64,000 bases of DNA, taken from assembly GCA_043228905.1 (NCBI GenBank), contig JBHGNT010000007.1:8370001-8434000 (forward strand), in the 5' to 3' direction. Shown one piece after another: positions 45,626-56,391 of this stretch. The position numbers and the translations under genes are program-made. Origin of the DNA: Azolla caroliniana. Lineage: Eukaryota; Polypodiophyta. The notes below the pieces were generated by a model. That model searched no databases, had not been told where the DNA came from, and worked only from the letters and a program-made list of their open reading frames with translations. Each line of letters begins with the position of its first letter. Within the stretch, counting starts at the first letter, position 1.

Positions 45626-47168
45626 TGAATGATTATTTCTGGCAAAGAAATAGGATAAGTTCAGACAAATAGTCATAACATCATGTCGTGATGTAAACAT
45701 ATCATGGGCTAACATTAATCGATATCATGATCTCACGTCAATACCCCTCTAGACGTATGAGATGAGGTTCAAGATGAGGTTACTATGGTAACACAAAGGT
45801 GTTTTGAAAACCATGGGGCCATGGGGGAAACAAATGAATGTTTTTCCCTGATCTCTATATCAATTTTTTCATGGCGGCTCCTCGAGGCTCAACCACGTAT
45901 GTTCGTGTCATTAATAGTTTATACATGAAAAAAATGTTAACAATAGACTATGTTTCTGTGCCCACGTATGTGGTTTCGGCTCATTAAGTCCTATTACGAG
46001 GACCCTGAAGTGCACTTAGACCTAAAGTCTAAACATGTATTATAGTCATATGTATCAACAATGTTGTATGGTCTTGGTCATATTTGAACTCAAGTCCTTA
46101 TTTCCCTCTCATTTACCTCAAACTATGTTGGTATGTTACCTAACTTCAAGTCTCATAATTACGATGGCATACGCCAAAGTGCAACCTAATGGACAAGTCA
46201 AATGAGCCCTCTTTTCGTAGTAGGCCCACGTGGCCCATCACATGGTTACGTCATTACGAATGCCTTTCGTAAGAATGATCTCATGGTGGCATCGTGTCCA
46301 TGTAATGAGGGAGGGATGTTGGATATGTGTGTCATAGGAGTGACCTCACATGAAGTGGGTCAAGCCCTACGTTCTCAACATCATTGTGGCTATGAGCATT
46401 GCGTTACATAACGAAATCTAAGTGACCAACGGGGATGTCAACAAAGAAAAATTGTTGAAAAAAGGATGGTGACTACGCCATTCTCACAAAAATGTGAGGA
46501 CGACCACCAAAATCCTTTCCCAGAAAAGGACAACATTCGATATAGAAATCACGTTATAACTAACATACACATGTATATTTATCACATATATACGATCAAA
46601 TACGTATACACGTGACCACATATGCATATATTTAAAAAAATCGTAACATCAAATAGTCAACATATGATGAAATCGAGACACGTAATCGAGGCATATAGCC
46701 TCTACGCACACGAAACATCAAAAAATAAGGGTTAATCGTAATACGCAATTGAGGTATTGACCTCTTACGCATACGACACCAAACGCAAATCATTTACATA
46801 GAAATCTAGGTATTGACCTCATACGCAAATGTAACATATGTATGTGAACGTAATACGCAATTGAGGTATTAATCTCGTACACATACGCCACTAATCACAT
46901 ATTAAATATATGTCAAATGAGGTATTGACCTCATACACATATGTAAACATTTTATACAACCAATTAATTACCACTACAACATCATTGAATCAATGAAAAA
47001 AATTACATATTGACCATATACATGATTAGATGGGAGAGGAAAAAATAGAACAAAAAAAACAAGAAAGAGTTACCGAAGTTCCTTTGTTGATCGCTATGTG
47101 GATCAAGGTTGATCAATCACCATCCATCAAGAACACAAAAACAAACAAAGGAAACATTAGAAACATAA
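45626..47168 (-). other. Gyp1 untranslated leader
   Basis: About 1.5 kb lie between the primer site and gag, with no conserved frame. The part at 46680-46935 carries regularly spaced hairpins (separate entry). Apart from this I see nothing definable. Confidence 0.6.
46688..46932 (-). repeat. Five hairpin-forming repeats at 56-63 bp spacing in the Gyp1 leader
   Basis: A stem-loop motif GAGGTATTGACCTC, or a variant, occurs at 46688-46702, 46751-46764, 46807-46820, 46863-46876 and 46919-46932; the last three intervals are exactly 56 bases. The first copy reads GAGGC-ATATA-GCCTC: both stem sides changed together, so pairing is kept. Two copies have one weakened pair. Each is followed by a tacgca or tacaca segment. 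Confidence 0.8.
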
Positions 47169-47180
47169 GCTCTGATACCA
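47169..47180 (-). other. Gyp1 primer-binding site, tRNA-iMet type
   Basis: On the minus strand TGGTATCAGAGC follows the LTR end CTCTAATAGT, an exact match to the initiator-Met primer site. Confidence 0.85.
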
Positions 47181-47206
47181 ACTATTAGAGTTATGGTCTA
47201 ATGTAA
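47181..47206 (-). mobile_element. Gyp1 5' LTR remnant
   Basis: Only the last about 26 bases remain before the Cop3 LTR. They match the end of the 3' LTR at 32941-32966. The remainder should lie beyond the far end of Cop3, outside the window. Confidence 0.8.
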
Positions 47207-47361
47207 TGTTGAAATACAAGCTCAACATTCGGTGTGTAAATCGGTTGCGCAACGAGAGGCCGTAGCGGTGCATAAACCGGGAGGCCATTGGACATATATT
47301 CCGCAGAGGAATATATTTTGGGAGTTAATGTAGAGGCTCATTGATGAGCATTGAAGTACGT
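47207..47361 (+). mobile_element. Cop3 5' LTR, first part
   Basis: It starts TGTTGAAATACAAGCTCAACA, matching the start of the Cop1 LTR, and is cut at 47361 by Gyp3. The LTR resumes at 59393 with the duplicated ACGT. Confidence 0.87.
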
Positions 47362-48130
47362 TGTCGCAAAGAAAACCGGCCCTAAGAGGAATCGAGGAAT
47401 TAAAGGCGTGAACCCACCCTTGCACAAGTGTGCGCGAATTGATGCATTGTACATAACTAGGAATAGGACGGTTGATGTAAATATACTAGCTATGACCTAT
47501 TTATTAGCTAGGAAATCGACTCGTATCTCTGTCCGAAGGGACAAAGAATAAAGTTGATGTGTTTTGATGTAACGGCCTCCTCGACGACCTATAAAAGGGA
47601 GAGGAGAAGAAGAAGAAGGGATCCTGTTTTTGGCAACGAGGAGGTGCTGTCGGACTGAGTATCGAGCTCTCTCCTTTGCTATCATTACTCTCCACTCTGT
47701 TTCTGGGTCAATTGCCTCTGCTGCGTGTAAGCCTGCGTGTTTCCAGCAGAGGCTCCACCGTGTGTTCTTTGTGTCGCATGTGTGTGCGTGGGTTCTCTGT
47801 GTTGGATATGTTGCCGGCTTGCCGGTTGTAATCTTGCATACATTGTAGCCTTGTTAGTTATTGAATCCAAACTTCTGTCTTCTCTCTCTTGTGTTCTCTT
47901 GAGTTCCCTCTACCTTGTCCGGTGAGCATGTATCAGGTTCGGAGACTATACACGTTTAGGTCTCATTCGGCCAGCAACACTGTCGGCAATGAGTAGGCCG
48001 AGCCGGCGATACGCTGGCGTATCTCTTCTCTCTCTCTCTCTCTCTCTCTCTTTTGATCTCTTAAACCCCTCGGTCCAAGACCCTCGCTGTCCCGCCTTAA
48101 TTTCTCCTGCGCGAGCGGAACTACACAACA
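47362..48130 (+). mobile_element. Gyp3 5' LTR, 769 bp
   Basis: It starts TGTCGCAAAG (the 3' copy has TGTTGCGAAG) and ends ACACAACA. It contains a TATA box in CCTATAAAAGGGA at about 47590, a pyrimidine-rich R-U5 and a (TC)n run at 48026-48051. Confidence 0.9.
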
Positions 48131-48134
48131 TAAA

Positions 48135-48153
48135 TTTGGTGAATCCGACGTGA
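48135..48153 (+). other. Gyp3 primer-binding-site-like sequence
   Basis: TTTGGTGAATCCGACGTGA starts four bases after the LTR and differs by one base from the NA1 site. Confidence 0.7.
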
Positions 48154-48171
48154 AACAAGGAGGCAGAGGAG

Positions 48172-49521
48172 TTGGAGATGAGGGGATTGGAGCTTGCCGA
48201 AGCCATGGCGGCAACGATGGATCGGATATTAAGTGCTCACGAGGGCACGGGCACCCTCGACAGGGCCATTGAAGCGATTGTCAGCGCGATAGGCCAGTTC
48301 AATGGTAAGAACGCCACGAGTTATTTGGAGGCCTACCGGGCCGAAATGGTGATGAGGGATATTCCAGAAGATAGGCGGTTGGCTAGTTTCGCTCGGGTAG
48401 CGACGCTAGGCATTCACGCAAAGGTGCTCGAGGTACAAGCTAGATGTCAGACCTGGGGAGAGTTTGAAGGTCGGATCCTCGAGAAATACGGGCTCGATGA
48501 CTCACTTCGGCTATCAAAGCGAGAGTTCATGGAGTGGGTGGAGACCCCCGAAAAGGCGAGGAACACGTCTGCGCTCCTCCAAGAATTTGAGAAACGGTTC
48601 GCCCCGTTGTCGGCGCTGGACTGGACTGTGCTCGACACGAGTCGAGTCCTGCTGTTCGTCAAAGCGGTGGATGCGTTGGACGCGTTGGACTGGGAGAAAG
48701 TGGGTCTCCTATTGGAGATGGACGAAGGGCTCACGACAGACTAGGTCGTGGTAAAGCAAGTCTGTAGTCATTTCGACAAATGGCGTGAATGGAGCGGCGA
48801 GGGATCAACAACAGCGAGGCCGGTCCCGGCAAGGGAGTTCGAGGAGCCGGCATCGGTAAGGAAAGATGAGACTCAAACTTGGCTGGAGTTAGGTGTGGGC
48901 CCATCTGACGTGGTTAAGGGTCTCTCCGGGGGATCGGCTCTAGAAGAGCTGACACAAATGGTGCGGGATCTCCAGATCGCGCAGGCCTAGGGAGACAACG
49001 GCGAACAACCTCGTGACTGGAGGCCGCTGGCAGGGCAACAATGCATGTGGTGTGACGCGGTCGGTCATATCCGGAAGGAGTGCGTGGATTTTGTAGAAGC
49101 AGTCAAGACTAAGGCAGTGTACCTTTGGAATGGGCGGGTACATGCGAGCGAGACTCGGAAAGCCCTGGAGTTGAATACCGGGCATGGCGAAATGAAGCCG
49201 TTGATGGAGGAAGCCACGACACGACACGCAGAGGCCATCCGTTACTCTATGTCGGCGTGTATCCGGGTCGGGGGCGACAAGGGTCGGAAGGCGACAGACT
49301 CCGGATTCTGGACGCTAGTGCTAGAAGGCCTCTCCGGGGTTCGGCTGAGGAAAGAGGAAGCGGACCGCACAGAGCAGCGGATTCGGGAGGTCACCGAATG
49401 GGACGATCCGGTTGAAGAAAAGACCAGCTTCGTGGAAGCCGCATGCCAGAACTACGAGGTTCTGGTAGAAGACACGCGCGCGGGGAAAGGATGGAGGGGC
49501 CGGTCCCTCACAACGGTATGA
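48172..49521 (+). pseudogene. gag: Gyp3 gag with zinc knuckle
   Basis: It starts at an ATG about 40 bases after the LTR. The first 190 codons carry the capsid region shared with NA1 (IEAIVSAIGQFNG, YLEAYRAEMVMRDI, LLFVKAVDAL). One frame continues past TAG at 48742 and TAG at 48988, both at positions where Gln is plausible. It includes a zinc knuckle CMWCDAVGHIRKEC at about 49045-49086. A TGA at 49519 ends the frame near the protease start. Confidence 0.87.
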
Positions 49522-49564
49522 GACCTGGTTCGGACCGAAGTCGAACGATGCCGCCAACATCGGC

Positions 49565-50500
49565 GTGGCAGATAGAAAGAAGCCGCCCGGTTTCCGATTG
49601 AGCACCGAAATCGAGCGAATGACGGACCTACGAAAGGTCCTTGAGGAACAGATCCTCGACAGCAAGGTGGAGCTGTCGTTACGGGAGGTACTCGAGATTG
49701 CCAAGAAGGAGTTCCACGACTCAATTGTAGACTTGGTAAAGTGTAAGCAACTCTCGACGGAGCCGAAGCCGGAGAAACCTATGGAGGTGCGGATGACACG
49801 CCTAGAAGACACAGCCTTAGAGGACGAGTTGGTGGATAGCCACGATTCGAAGTTGCATTGGGGCAGAGCCACCACGGAGACCCCTGTCCGGATCGGGGAC
49901 GTTCCGGAGCCGGTGGTAGCATTGATAGACCATGGATCCGAAATCAACCTGATGTCCATGGATTTCTATAAGAAAGGGAAATGGCCGATCAACACCAAGC
50001 ACGGGTGGAAGGTACGGGCGGCGACGCGCGCTACGGAGGAGCTGCATGGTGCGTGCCCAAATGTACGCGTAAAGATTGACGACGTCGAGATAGATCAACA
50101 CTTCTTTGTGCAGGAGACATCCTCGCACCCGGTGATACTCGCGGAACCGTACATTACGGAAGCATGCATGGAAATGAAGGTGCTTGACAATGGTTCGGCA
50201 TACGCGCGCGTGAAGAGCAAGGACGGGCATGGCTCCTTTCAATTTCTGACGGTGAGGCCGAATCATGAGCGTAACCGCGAGACCCTCGGCGGTGATAGCC
50301 GAGGGGATTTTTAGAGAGGGCTATCAAGGTGTGGGGCTGCGGTAGTCCGGACACCCTGGAGAAACCCCACACATGTACCATAGATAGGAAATTTTGGTTC
50401 TCCGATAACGGAGGTTGTACTATAGCCCGCATCAGTGGCTAGGAAAAGAAGCGGGCGGAGGAAAGGTTCAGGGCGTGCGGTGTCCTCGGCCTTGGCGAAG
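49565..50500 (+). pseudogene. pol: Gyp3 protease
   Basis: The 249-codon frame at 49565-50314 contains VVALIDHGSEINLMS, in the place where retropepsins have D-T/S-G; here it is D-H-G. The retropepsin fold continues with MDFYKKGKWPINTKHGW, CPNVRVKI and HPVILAEPYITEACMEMKV. The frame is closed by TAG at 50312, where Gln is plausible, and degraded sequence leads to RT. Confidence 0.82.
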
Positions 50501-50514
50501 AGATTGGCTGCGCC

Positions 50515-51363
50515 ATGGAGGTGGTCTCCTTTGATGACACCTTGGGGGAATTACGCGGTTTGGTCGAAGAAGGCCTTAGTGAAGACCGGACAATTCCGGT
50601 TAGCTCGGTGGAGATGTACGAAGTCATTGCTGACTTCAGAGAAAGGGTCGAGTCGGACCGAACAGCTTGCGTGGATACAAAGTACAAGATTGTGGACCGG
50701 AAGGTGAGGCCAATTGTGGCTCCCTTGCAGGAGGGCAGCAAGGAGCGAATGAAAGGGGTCGCGTCCGACCCAAGTTTGCGGAATTTGGCCGGCATAGGAC
50801 ACCGGTTTACTAATATAACACTACGGGCGCTCAAGGTTGGTGGGGGTGGTTTCTATTGCCGGCGGAGGAGGACCAGTTTCGGAGGGCACGGGAAGGCCTT
50901 CGCATTCTCCCCAGAGGAGATCGAGTGCGTAGACCCGACGATCGTGGAATTGATGGTGATATTCACGGTGTTGCATGTGCTGTGGAACCTCAAACCGATT
51001 CTGGTACCTAGAGCTCACATCCCGAAGTTGATGGAGCTACTGAAACAGAAAGTGGAGATGGGCATCCTCGAGCGGTCGAGTGCTCCATATTCGAATCGGT
51101 GGTTCACCGTGCGGAAAAAGAACGGCACGTTGCACTTCATACATGACCTGCAACCGGTCAACAAGGTGACCATTCGAAACACAGGTATCGGACCGACAAT
51201 CGATGAGTTCGTGGAAGCCTTCGCCGGAAGGTCAATCTATTCGGTCAGTGATCTATATTCGGGGTATGACCAGTTCCTACTAGCTGTAGAGAGCAAGGAT
51301 ATCATGGCGATGCGGACTCCCCTCGGGCTAGTGAAGATGTGTACCCTACCGCAGGGAGGGACC
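50515..51363 (+). pseudogene. pol: Gyp3 reverse transcriptase, first half
   Basis: Open frame with gypsy RT motifs: IPKLMELLKQKVEMGILERS, APYSNRWFTVRKKNGTLHFI, HDLQPVNKVTIRN, SVSDLYSGYDQF (first catalytic Asp) and TPLGLVKMCTLPQGG. It is cut by NA2 after the bases GGACC, which are repeated at 55221-55225, where RT resumes. Confidence 0.88.
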
Positions 51364-51800
51364 TGTTGTCCGCCGGAATAGTAACCGACGGACAAGAGTG
51401 TAGGAATAAGAAATAATATAAGATCATAACGCATGTAACGGTTCACACAGGAAGCATGAACGGTTAAATAGACCCTGCGTATATAAAGGGCAGAAAACCT
51501 CTGATAGAGGGAGCGTGTAATTTTGGAATGTAAAGGAACATATCATAATAGAATTCTATCTTCTCTGAAAGTCTGTGTATAGCTATGGCTAATCTATTGT
51601 ATGTGTGGAATACCTGAGAGTGTAAGAACGTAAGTGTAACCATTGCTAAGGAATCGGTTGTAGCCGTCTCCCTTATACGCTGATAGGTTACAGGGAACAT
51701 TCCCCTACGCATTATGCATAGACGCCTATTCGTTGTTCCACAACCACTTGAAGGTCTAGGTCGAAGGACTCACCGCATACCGTGTTCCTAATCGGTAACA
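51364..51800 (+). mobile_element. NA2 5' LTR
   Basis: 437 bp, TGTTGTCC to GGTAACA, with a TATA box in GTATATAAAGGGC at about 51479. Confidence 0.93.
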
Positions 51801-51804
51801 CTTT

Positions 51805-51876
51805 TGGCACGCCTGGTGGGACTCGAACCCACAATCCCTTGATTAGAAGTCAAGTGCCTTCTAACTATCAGCACTC
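51805..51876 (-). other. Extended primer-binding region: antisense of most of a tRNA-Arg(UCU)
   Basis: On the minus strand, reading 5' to 3', there is a degenerate D-arm (51876-51855), an anticodon stem CTTGA/TCAAG with loop CTTCTAA and anticodon TCT (51854-51838), a variable segment GGATT, a perfect T-arm GTGGG-TTCGAGT-CCCAC, acceptor strand CAGGCGTG, and CCA (51807-51805). The 5' acceptor strand is missing. It starts four bases after the LTR, so the primer site is the tRNA 3' end, but similarity extends about 72 bases rather than the usual 12-18. The CCA is not encoded in eukaryotic tRNA genes. Confidence 0.85.
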
Positions 51877-51970
51877 CCATTGCTCCTCCCCCTCACCTTC
51901 TCCTCCATCCTATCACAGAGCTCTAGCCCACCGCAACCACCAGTCTCCTTCCCACGAACCTACTCTGGCG

Positions 51971-54736
51971 ATGCCGATCTTCATCTCTACTGCCTTACGT
52001 CGATGGCTCGTGGAGAAACGCTGGGATGGGTACATCCGGGTCGCAGAGGCACCCCCACACCCGGTTGCCATGGACATCGCCAGGAAACTGAACATCGACA
52101 TGGTCACCAACTCTTCCATCCGGAAAAAGTTGGACTTGTCATCGCTAGGCGAAAGGCATTTCGAAATCCCTCCTGTAGAGGCGCTGCAACGATATTTCGG
52201 GCCATACTCCTCCTCCGCCAAGGCCTATAGAACGAAGCAGATCCCGGATCCCTTCTTCCGTGAAGTTGCCAAGTTCTTGTTAGAGGTCAGCTGCGTACAT
52301 GTCAACGCATATGGGATGCCCAAGCAGAAGGCGGGCATCATTATCGATACCTTTGAAGGACGTCCGGTCGACTGGGAGGTCATCACAGGGCTGACGTTAC
52401 AGGAAGGCCTGCATGCGTATCAGGCAGGAAAAAAGCTCAGGCCGATCATACAACAGTACCTTACGGTACTATTCCCACCCCAAGGCCTACCGGCACCACA
52501 ACCCAGCCGATCCACGCCCTCGCCCCGATCCGCGAAACGCAGGTTAGAGGAGTTAGCGGCCCCAGAGTGGGAAGAGGAACCCCAACCCGCCCAACCAGAC
52601 ATGCGGACAACACCTCCCCCCCAGCTAGACACACGGACAATGCAGGAGGAACAACCGACACGTTCTGTGGCAGCAACCCCAGAGCCCGACATCGAAACAC
52701 GATAGGATAGCCCCAAACCAAAATGACGTAGATTAGACAGGAAAGATGGGTGGGGATTGGTCAAAGATGTCCCCACGGCGGCAGAAACAATGACTGACAG
52801 CAATGGCTCCGCAACTACGGAGCACAATACCACCTTCGAAATCATCCGGTAGCCACGACCGATCATTATGACCCAGTCCCAACGAGGGAAAGCCGTATTG
52901 ACGGCGGAAAGCGAGGTGTTGGCATATCCAGATATCCCAGATACGGCCCATGAGTTAAGCGCCCTCTTACAATTCGGAACCTCTTTTGAGATCATGGAAT
53001 TCCTGGCAACACAACAAATAAAAGCCTCCCAACGAATGGCTGAGGAGCACGCAGAGCGCTAGATGATCGAGTGCGCCCTGACACAAACGACGGAGAGTGA
53101 CGATGAGGACCAGCTAGCCAGGGTCGGCAGATAGAGGAACGCTGGGGTACGCCGAGTAGGGATGGAGCTACCCCCATTAAACACGGCCCTAGTTGAAGTC
53201 CATAGGGAACTGGCAAAGGTTAGCACGGGCGCCAAGGAGATGGCCATTAAAAATAAGAATGTCTGGAAGAAGGTGAAAAATACCCAAGCCGAGCTGCAAA
53301 AAGCCAACGAATGCATCGCACAGTTGGAAGCTAACGCGACTACGACGCAACACACAACTCCGCCACCAAACCACGCCATCGACTCTTTGAAGGAAGAAAT
53401 TTAGGCTCAAACTGCCATCGCCTCAAAAGCAAAAAGGGCCATGCAACTTGCGGAATCAGAAATTGACCACCTTCGAGTTGAACTGCACCAATCCTCAGAT
53501 AGAGAAAAGGAGATCCGGGCTAACGGCCGTAAGGCAGTAAAAATCCTTGAAGAGAAACTCGCTACGGAGGTAGCTCAGCACATCCGGACAAAAGACGAAA
53601 ACGCCCAATTATAGGATGAAGCAAAGAAATTGGAGGTGGCAATCGTAGGACTTCGGGCCTTATTAGAGAAAAAGAAGGTATGGTTCAACGAGCAGCTGGT
53701 GGTCGAACAGGAAAGAAGGCATCAGCTCGAAATCCGCCTAAACAATGAAATGGGGAAATTAGAAGAACAACATGCAAAGGAATCCCAGCTGTGGGCGGGC
53801 CTGAAGGCCTGGTACGAAGAAGGGATGACGGTTAAACAACAAGAAATTGCAAACCTCCAGAAGTCGATGGAGGACGCACGCAACCGTTGCCAAGCCATCA
53901 CAGACAACGTACATATCCTTCTCCAAACAAATCGGGAGAGGTTCACAACGCAATTGAAAACGGCGCTGGACAAAGCATGGATGGCGTGGGCAACCCAGGC
54001 AACGGAATTGTACGCGTATCGTGCGGACTGGGAGAACCGGCGAAAAGACGGCCAAGGTTTCTATAAACTAAATGAGGAGAGCATTGCGGCCGTACGAGAG
54101 GACCTAGCGCAAGACTATCATGCGCTAGCGGACCAACACTCTGAAGAACTCGCATAGCTCTTAGACGATTTTGGTGAAAACTAGGAGGAGCTATTTCACC
54201 AGATCACACAAGCTGGCAACACGCGAACAAATGAGGAATCCAGTGCGACGCCAATTCCGGGCATGGCCGAAGAACAGGAACCTCAAGCCAGATCACCAGA
54301 AATTACAACGACGGTGAACAGCGCGGACCGACGAGCGAAGTCCCCCACAGTACCAGACAGCGAAACCATTGCCCAAGAGGAGGTCCATCCGCACGAGCCC
54401 ACGCTATCATCAGACCACACGGAAAACGGTGTGGGCTAGGCAGAATTGCAACCCCACTCCCCGGAACGTATAAAGACAGCCGACACCACGGAGGAAGTAA
54501 GGATTGAGACAGAGCTGCGGCCGATCGCAAGCACGTCGACGGCAGAGCCCAACCCACTAGCTCAAGAAGAGCCCATTGTACCCGGACCGACCTCACACGA
54601 CGACTGCGACACCGGGAGAAACCATTCCGACCAAACAAGGAAGCCCCACCACGATGCACCTACGGGCCCTACGTCGCCTCCGGACGCGGACACCGCAGCA
54701 GAGCCAAACATCTGGGCCATTTTGGAAGAAGATTAA
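51971..54736 (+). pseudogene. NA2 single long reading frame: unknown N-domain plus coiled-coil protein
   Basis: From ATG 51971 one frame runs 921 codons to TAA 54734 without a frameshift. Premature stops are TAG at 52703, 52850, 53060, 53132, 53402, 53612, 54155, 54182 and 54437, and TGA at 52724. Residues 1-175 look globular (RRWLVEKRWDGYIRVAEA, FEIPPVEALQRYFGPY, VDWEVITGLTLQEGLHAY) but match no family I know. Residues about 175-245 are Pro/Glu-rich. Residues about 390-730 are strongly heptad-like and charged, a long coiled coil. The C terminus is Pro/Thr/Ser/Glu-rich. It has no zinc knuckle, protease, RT or integrase. It may be a divergent gag-like structural protein. Confidence 0.75.
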
Positions 54737-54764
54737 CGGGATGGGTCTGAAGTGCCAGGGCACT

Positions 54765-54782
54765 GTCCCACAGGCGTGCCAG
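54765..54782 (+). other. Sense copy of the tRNA-Arg 3' end before the NA2 3' LTR
   Basis: GTCCCACAGGCGTGCCA lies two bases before the 3' LTR. It is the inverse of TGGCACGCCTGGTGGGAC at 51805-51822 with one base missing. No convincing polypurine tract is present here. Confidence 0.75.
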
Positions 54783-54783
54783 G

Positions 54784-55220
54784 TGTTGTCCGCCGGAATA
54801 GTAACCGACAGACAAGAGCGTAGGAATAAGAAATAATATAAGATCATAACGCATGTAACGGTTCATGCAGGAAACGTGAACGACTAAATAGACCCTGCAT
54901 ATATAAAGGGTAGAAAACCTCTGATAGAGGGAGTGTGTAATTTTGGAATGTAAAGGAACGTATCATAATAGAATTCTATCTTCTCTGAAAGTCTGTGTAT
55001 AGCTATGGCTAATCTATTGTATGTGTGGAATACCTGAGCGTGTAAGAACGTAAGTGTAACCATTGCTAAGGAATCGGTTGTAGCCGTCTCCCTTATACGC
55101 TGATAGGTTACAGGGAACATTCCCCTACGCATTACGCATAGACGCCTATTCGTTGTTCCACAACCACTTGAAGGTCTAGGTCGAAGGACTAACCACAGAC
55201 CATGTTCCTAATCGGTAACA
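54784..55220 (+). mobile_element. NA2 3' LTR
   Basis: 437 bp, the same ends as the 5' copy. Nearly all differences are G/A or C/T. Confidence 0.93.
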
Positions 55221-56391
55221 GGACCAACTCGGTGGCGCACATGGTGAATGCAATGAACAAGATACTAAGGGACTGTGTCCTGAACATCACCATGCCATTC
55301 TTGGACGACATCCCGATCAAGGGATGTCTGGTAGGGAATACAGATGAATCGGTCGGGCCGGACGGGTGCTGGAAATTCATCGCGGACCACACCAACGACT
55401 GTGAGAAGGTGCTACAGAGACTTGAGAGCGCGCGTCTCACCCTCTCTAGAGAGAAATCAGCTTTCGGGCACTCTAAGATCCTGGTAGTCGGGCACTTGTG
55501 CGGGCCTTACGACCGGAAACCGTCTCCGACGAAGGTGGGGGCCATCTCCGCGATGAAGGACAATTGCAGCTTGGTTACAGAGGTCCGGAGGTTCTGGGGG
55601 CGTGTGCATTCTATCACATCTAGATTCTGCACTATGCACACGTCGCGGATCCACTCTACGGGCTGCTTAGAAATGGGCGAAAATTTGATTGGGGCAAGGA
55701 GCATACGAAGTCGATCTGGAGACTGAAGGAGGCGCTTACTGCGGCACCGTCTCTCCGGAAAGCGGTTTACGGCAAGGAGGTCCCAATCTACGTAACCGTA
55801 GATACGAGCCCGACCTAGATAGGGTGGGTGATCAATCAGGAGGACGAGAGCGGCACGCGGTTCCCAATCCGGTTCGGGGCGAAGGTTCTCAATGAGCAAC
55901 AGCGAGGATACGCCCAAGTTAAGCGCGAACTGTGAGGTATCGTTTTGGCGGCCAAGACCGATAAAGACTACTTGATCGGGACAGAAGTAATCATCAAGAC
56001 GGATTGCCTGCCGATCCTCGACATGGTTTCCGGATGCGCGACTCTGGACCTAGCAATGCTCAGGTCAATCGCGTACATTAAGTCCCTGGACCTGGAGATA
56101 CGACACATCTCCGAAAAGGACAAAACCATGGCCGATATGCTTTCTAGAGCTCCTTTCAACGACGAGAACGGTATGGTTTCGGAGGACGAAGAAGTCGGCG
56201 TAGACTTCTTCGAGTCGGCTCGCGTAGCGACAAGGGCAGGGAGCACTCCGGCACTCAACGAGAGCACTCCGGCACTCAACGAGAGCGAGTACAACGGGGA
56301 GTGGCTCCAGATTGGAAGGTTCCTAAGGACAATGATGCCGGACTCGACATGGACCAGAGAGGAGGCTAACGAGATCCGGAAGAAAGCATAG
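55221..56391 (+). pseudogene. pol: Gyp3 reverse transcriptase second half and RNase H
   Basis: RT resumes with RTNSVAHMVNAMNKIL and the catalytic box MPFLDDIPIKG (FLDD where most families have Y-x-DD). Then come CEKVLQRLESARLTLSREKSAF and EVRRFWG. A frameshift follows at about 55600. RNase H continues with PIYVTVDTSPT, stop, IGWVINQEDESGTRFPIRFGAKVL, a TGA where Trp is usual, and TDCLPILDMVSG, KTMADMLSRA. A duplicated STPALNE segment lies at about 56242-56283. Confidence 0.87.

Larger units (their letters stand above)
51364..55220 (+). mobile_element. NA2: non-autonomous LTR element with tRNA-Arg imprints, 3857 bp
   Basis: LTRs are 437 bp each (51364-51800 and 54784-55220), start TGTTGTCCGCCGG and end ATCGGTAACA. 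Flanking GGACC on both sides is a perfect 5-bp target duplication within Gyp3 RT. The LTRs differ at about 18 positions, mostly transitions. The interior has a long tRNA-Arg-like primer region, one 921-codon frame with ten premature stops, no pol domain, and a second, inverted copy of the tRNA end directly before the 3' LTR. Confidence 0.93.

Noticed and set aside
47497-48214. Several frames of 60-86 codons in the Gyp3 5' LTR
   Set aside because: They lie in LTR sequence, recur in the 3' LTR with disruptions, and show no protein motif.
51805-51876. A functional tRNA-Arg gene
   Set aside because: The 5' acceptor strand is missing, the D-arm is degenerate, CCA is present in DNA, and it abuts an LTR at primer-site position.
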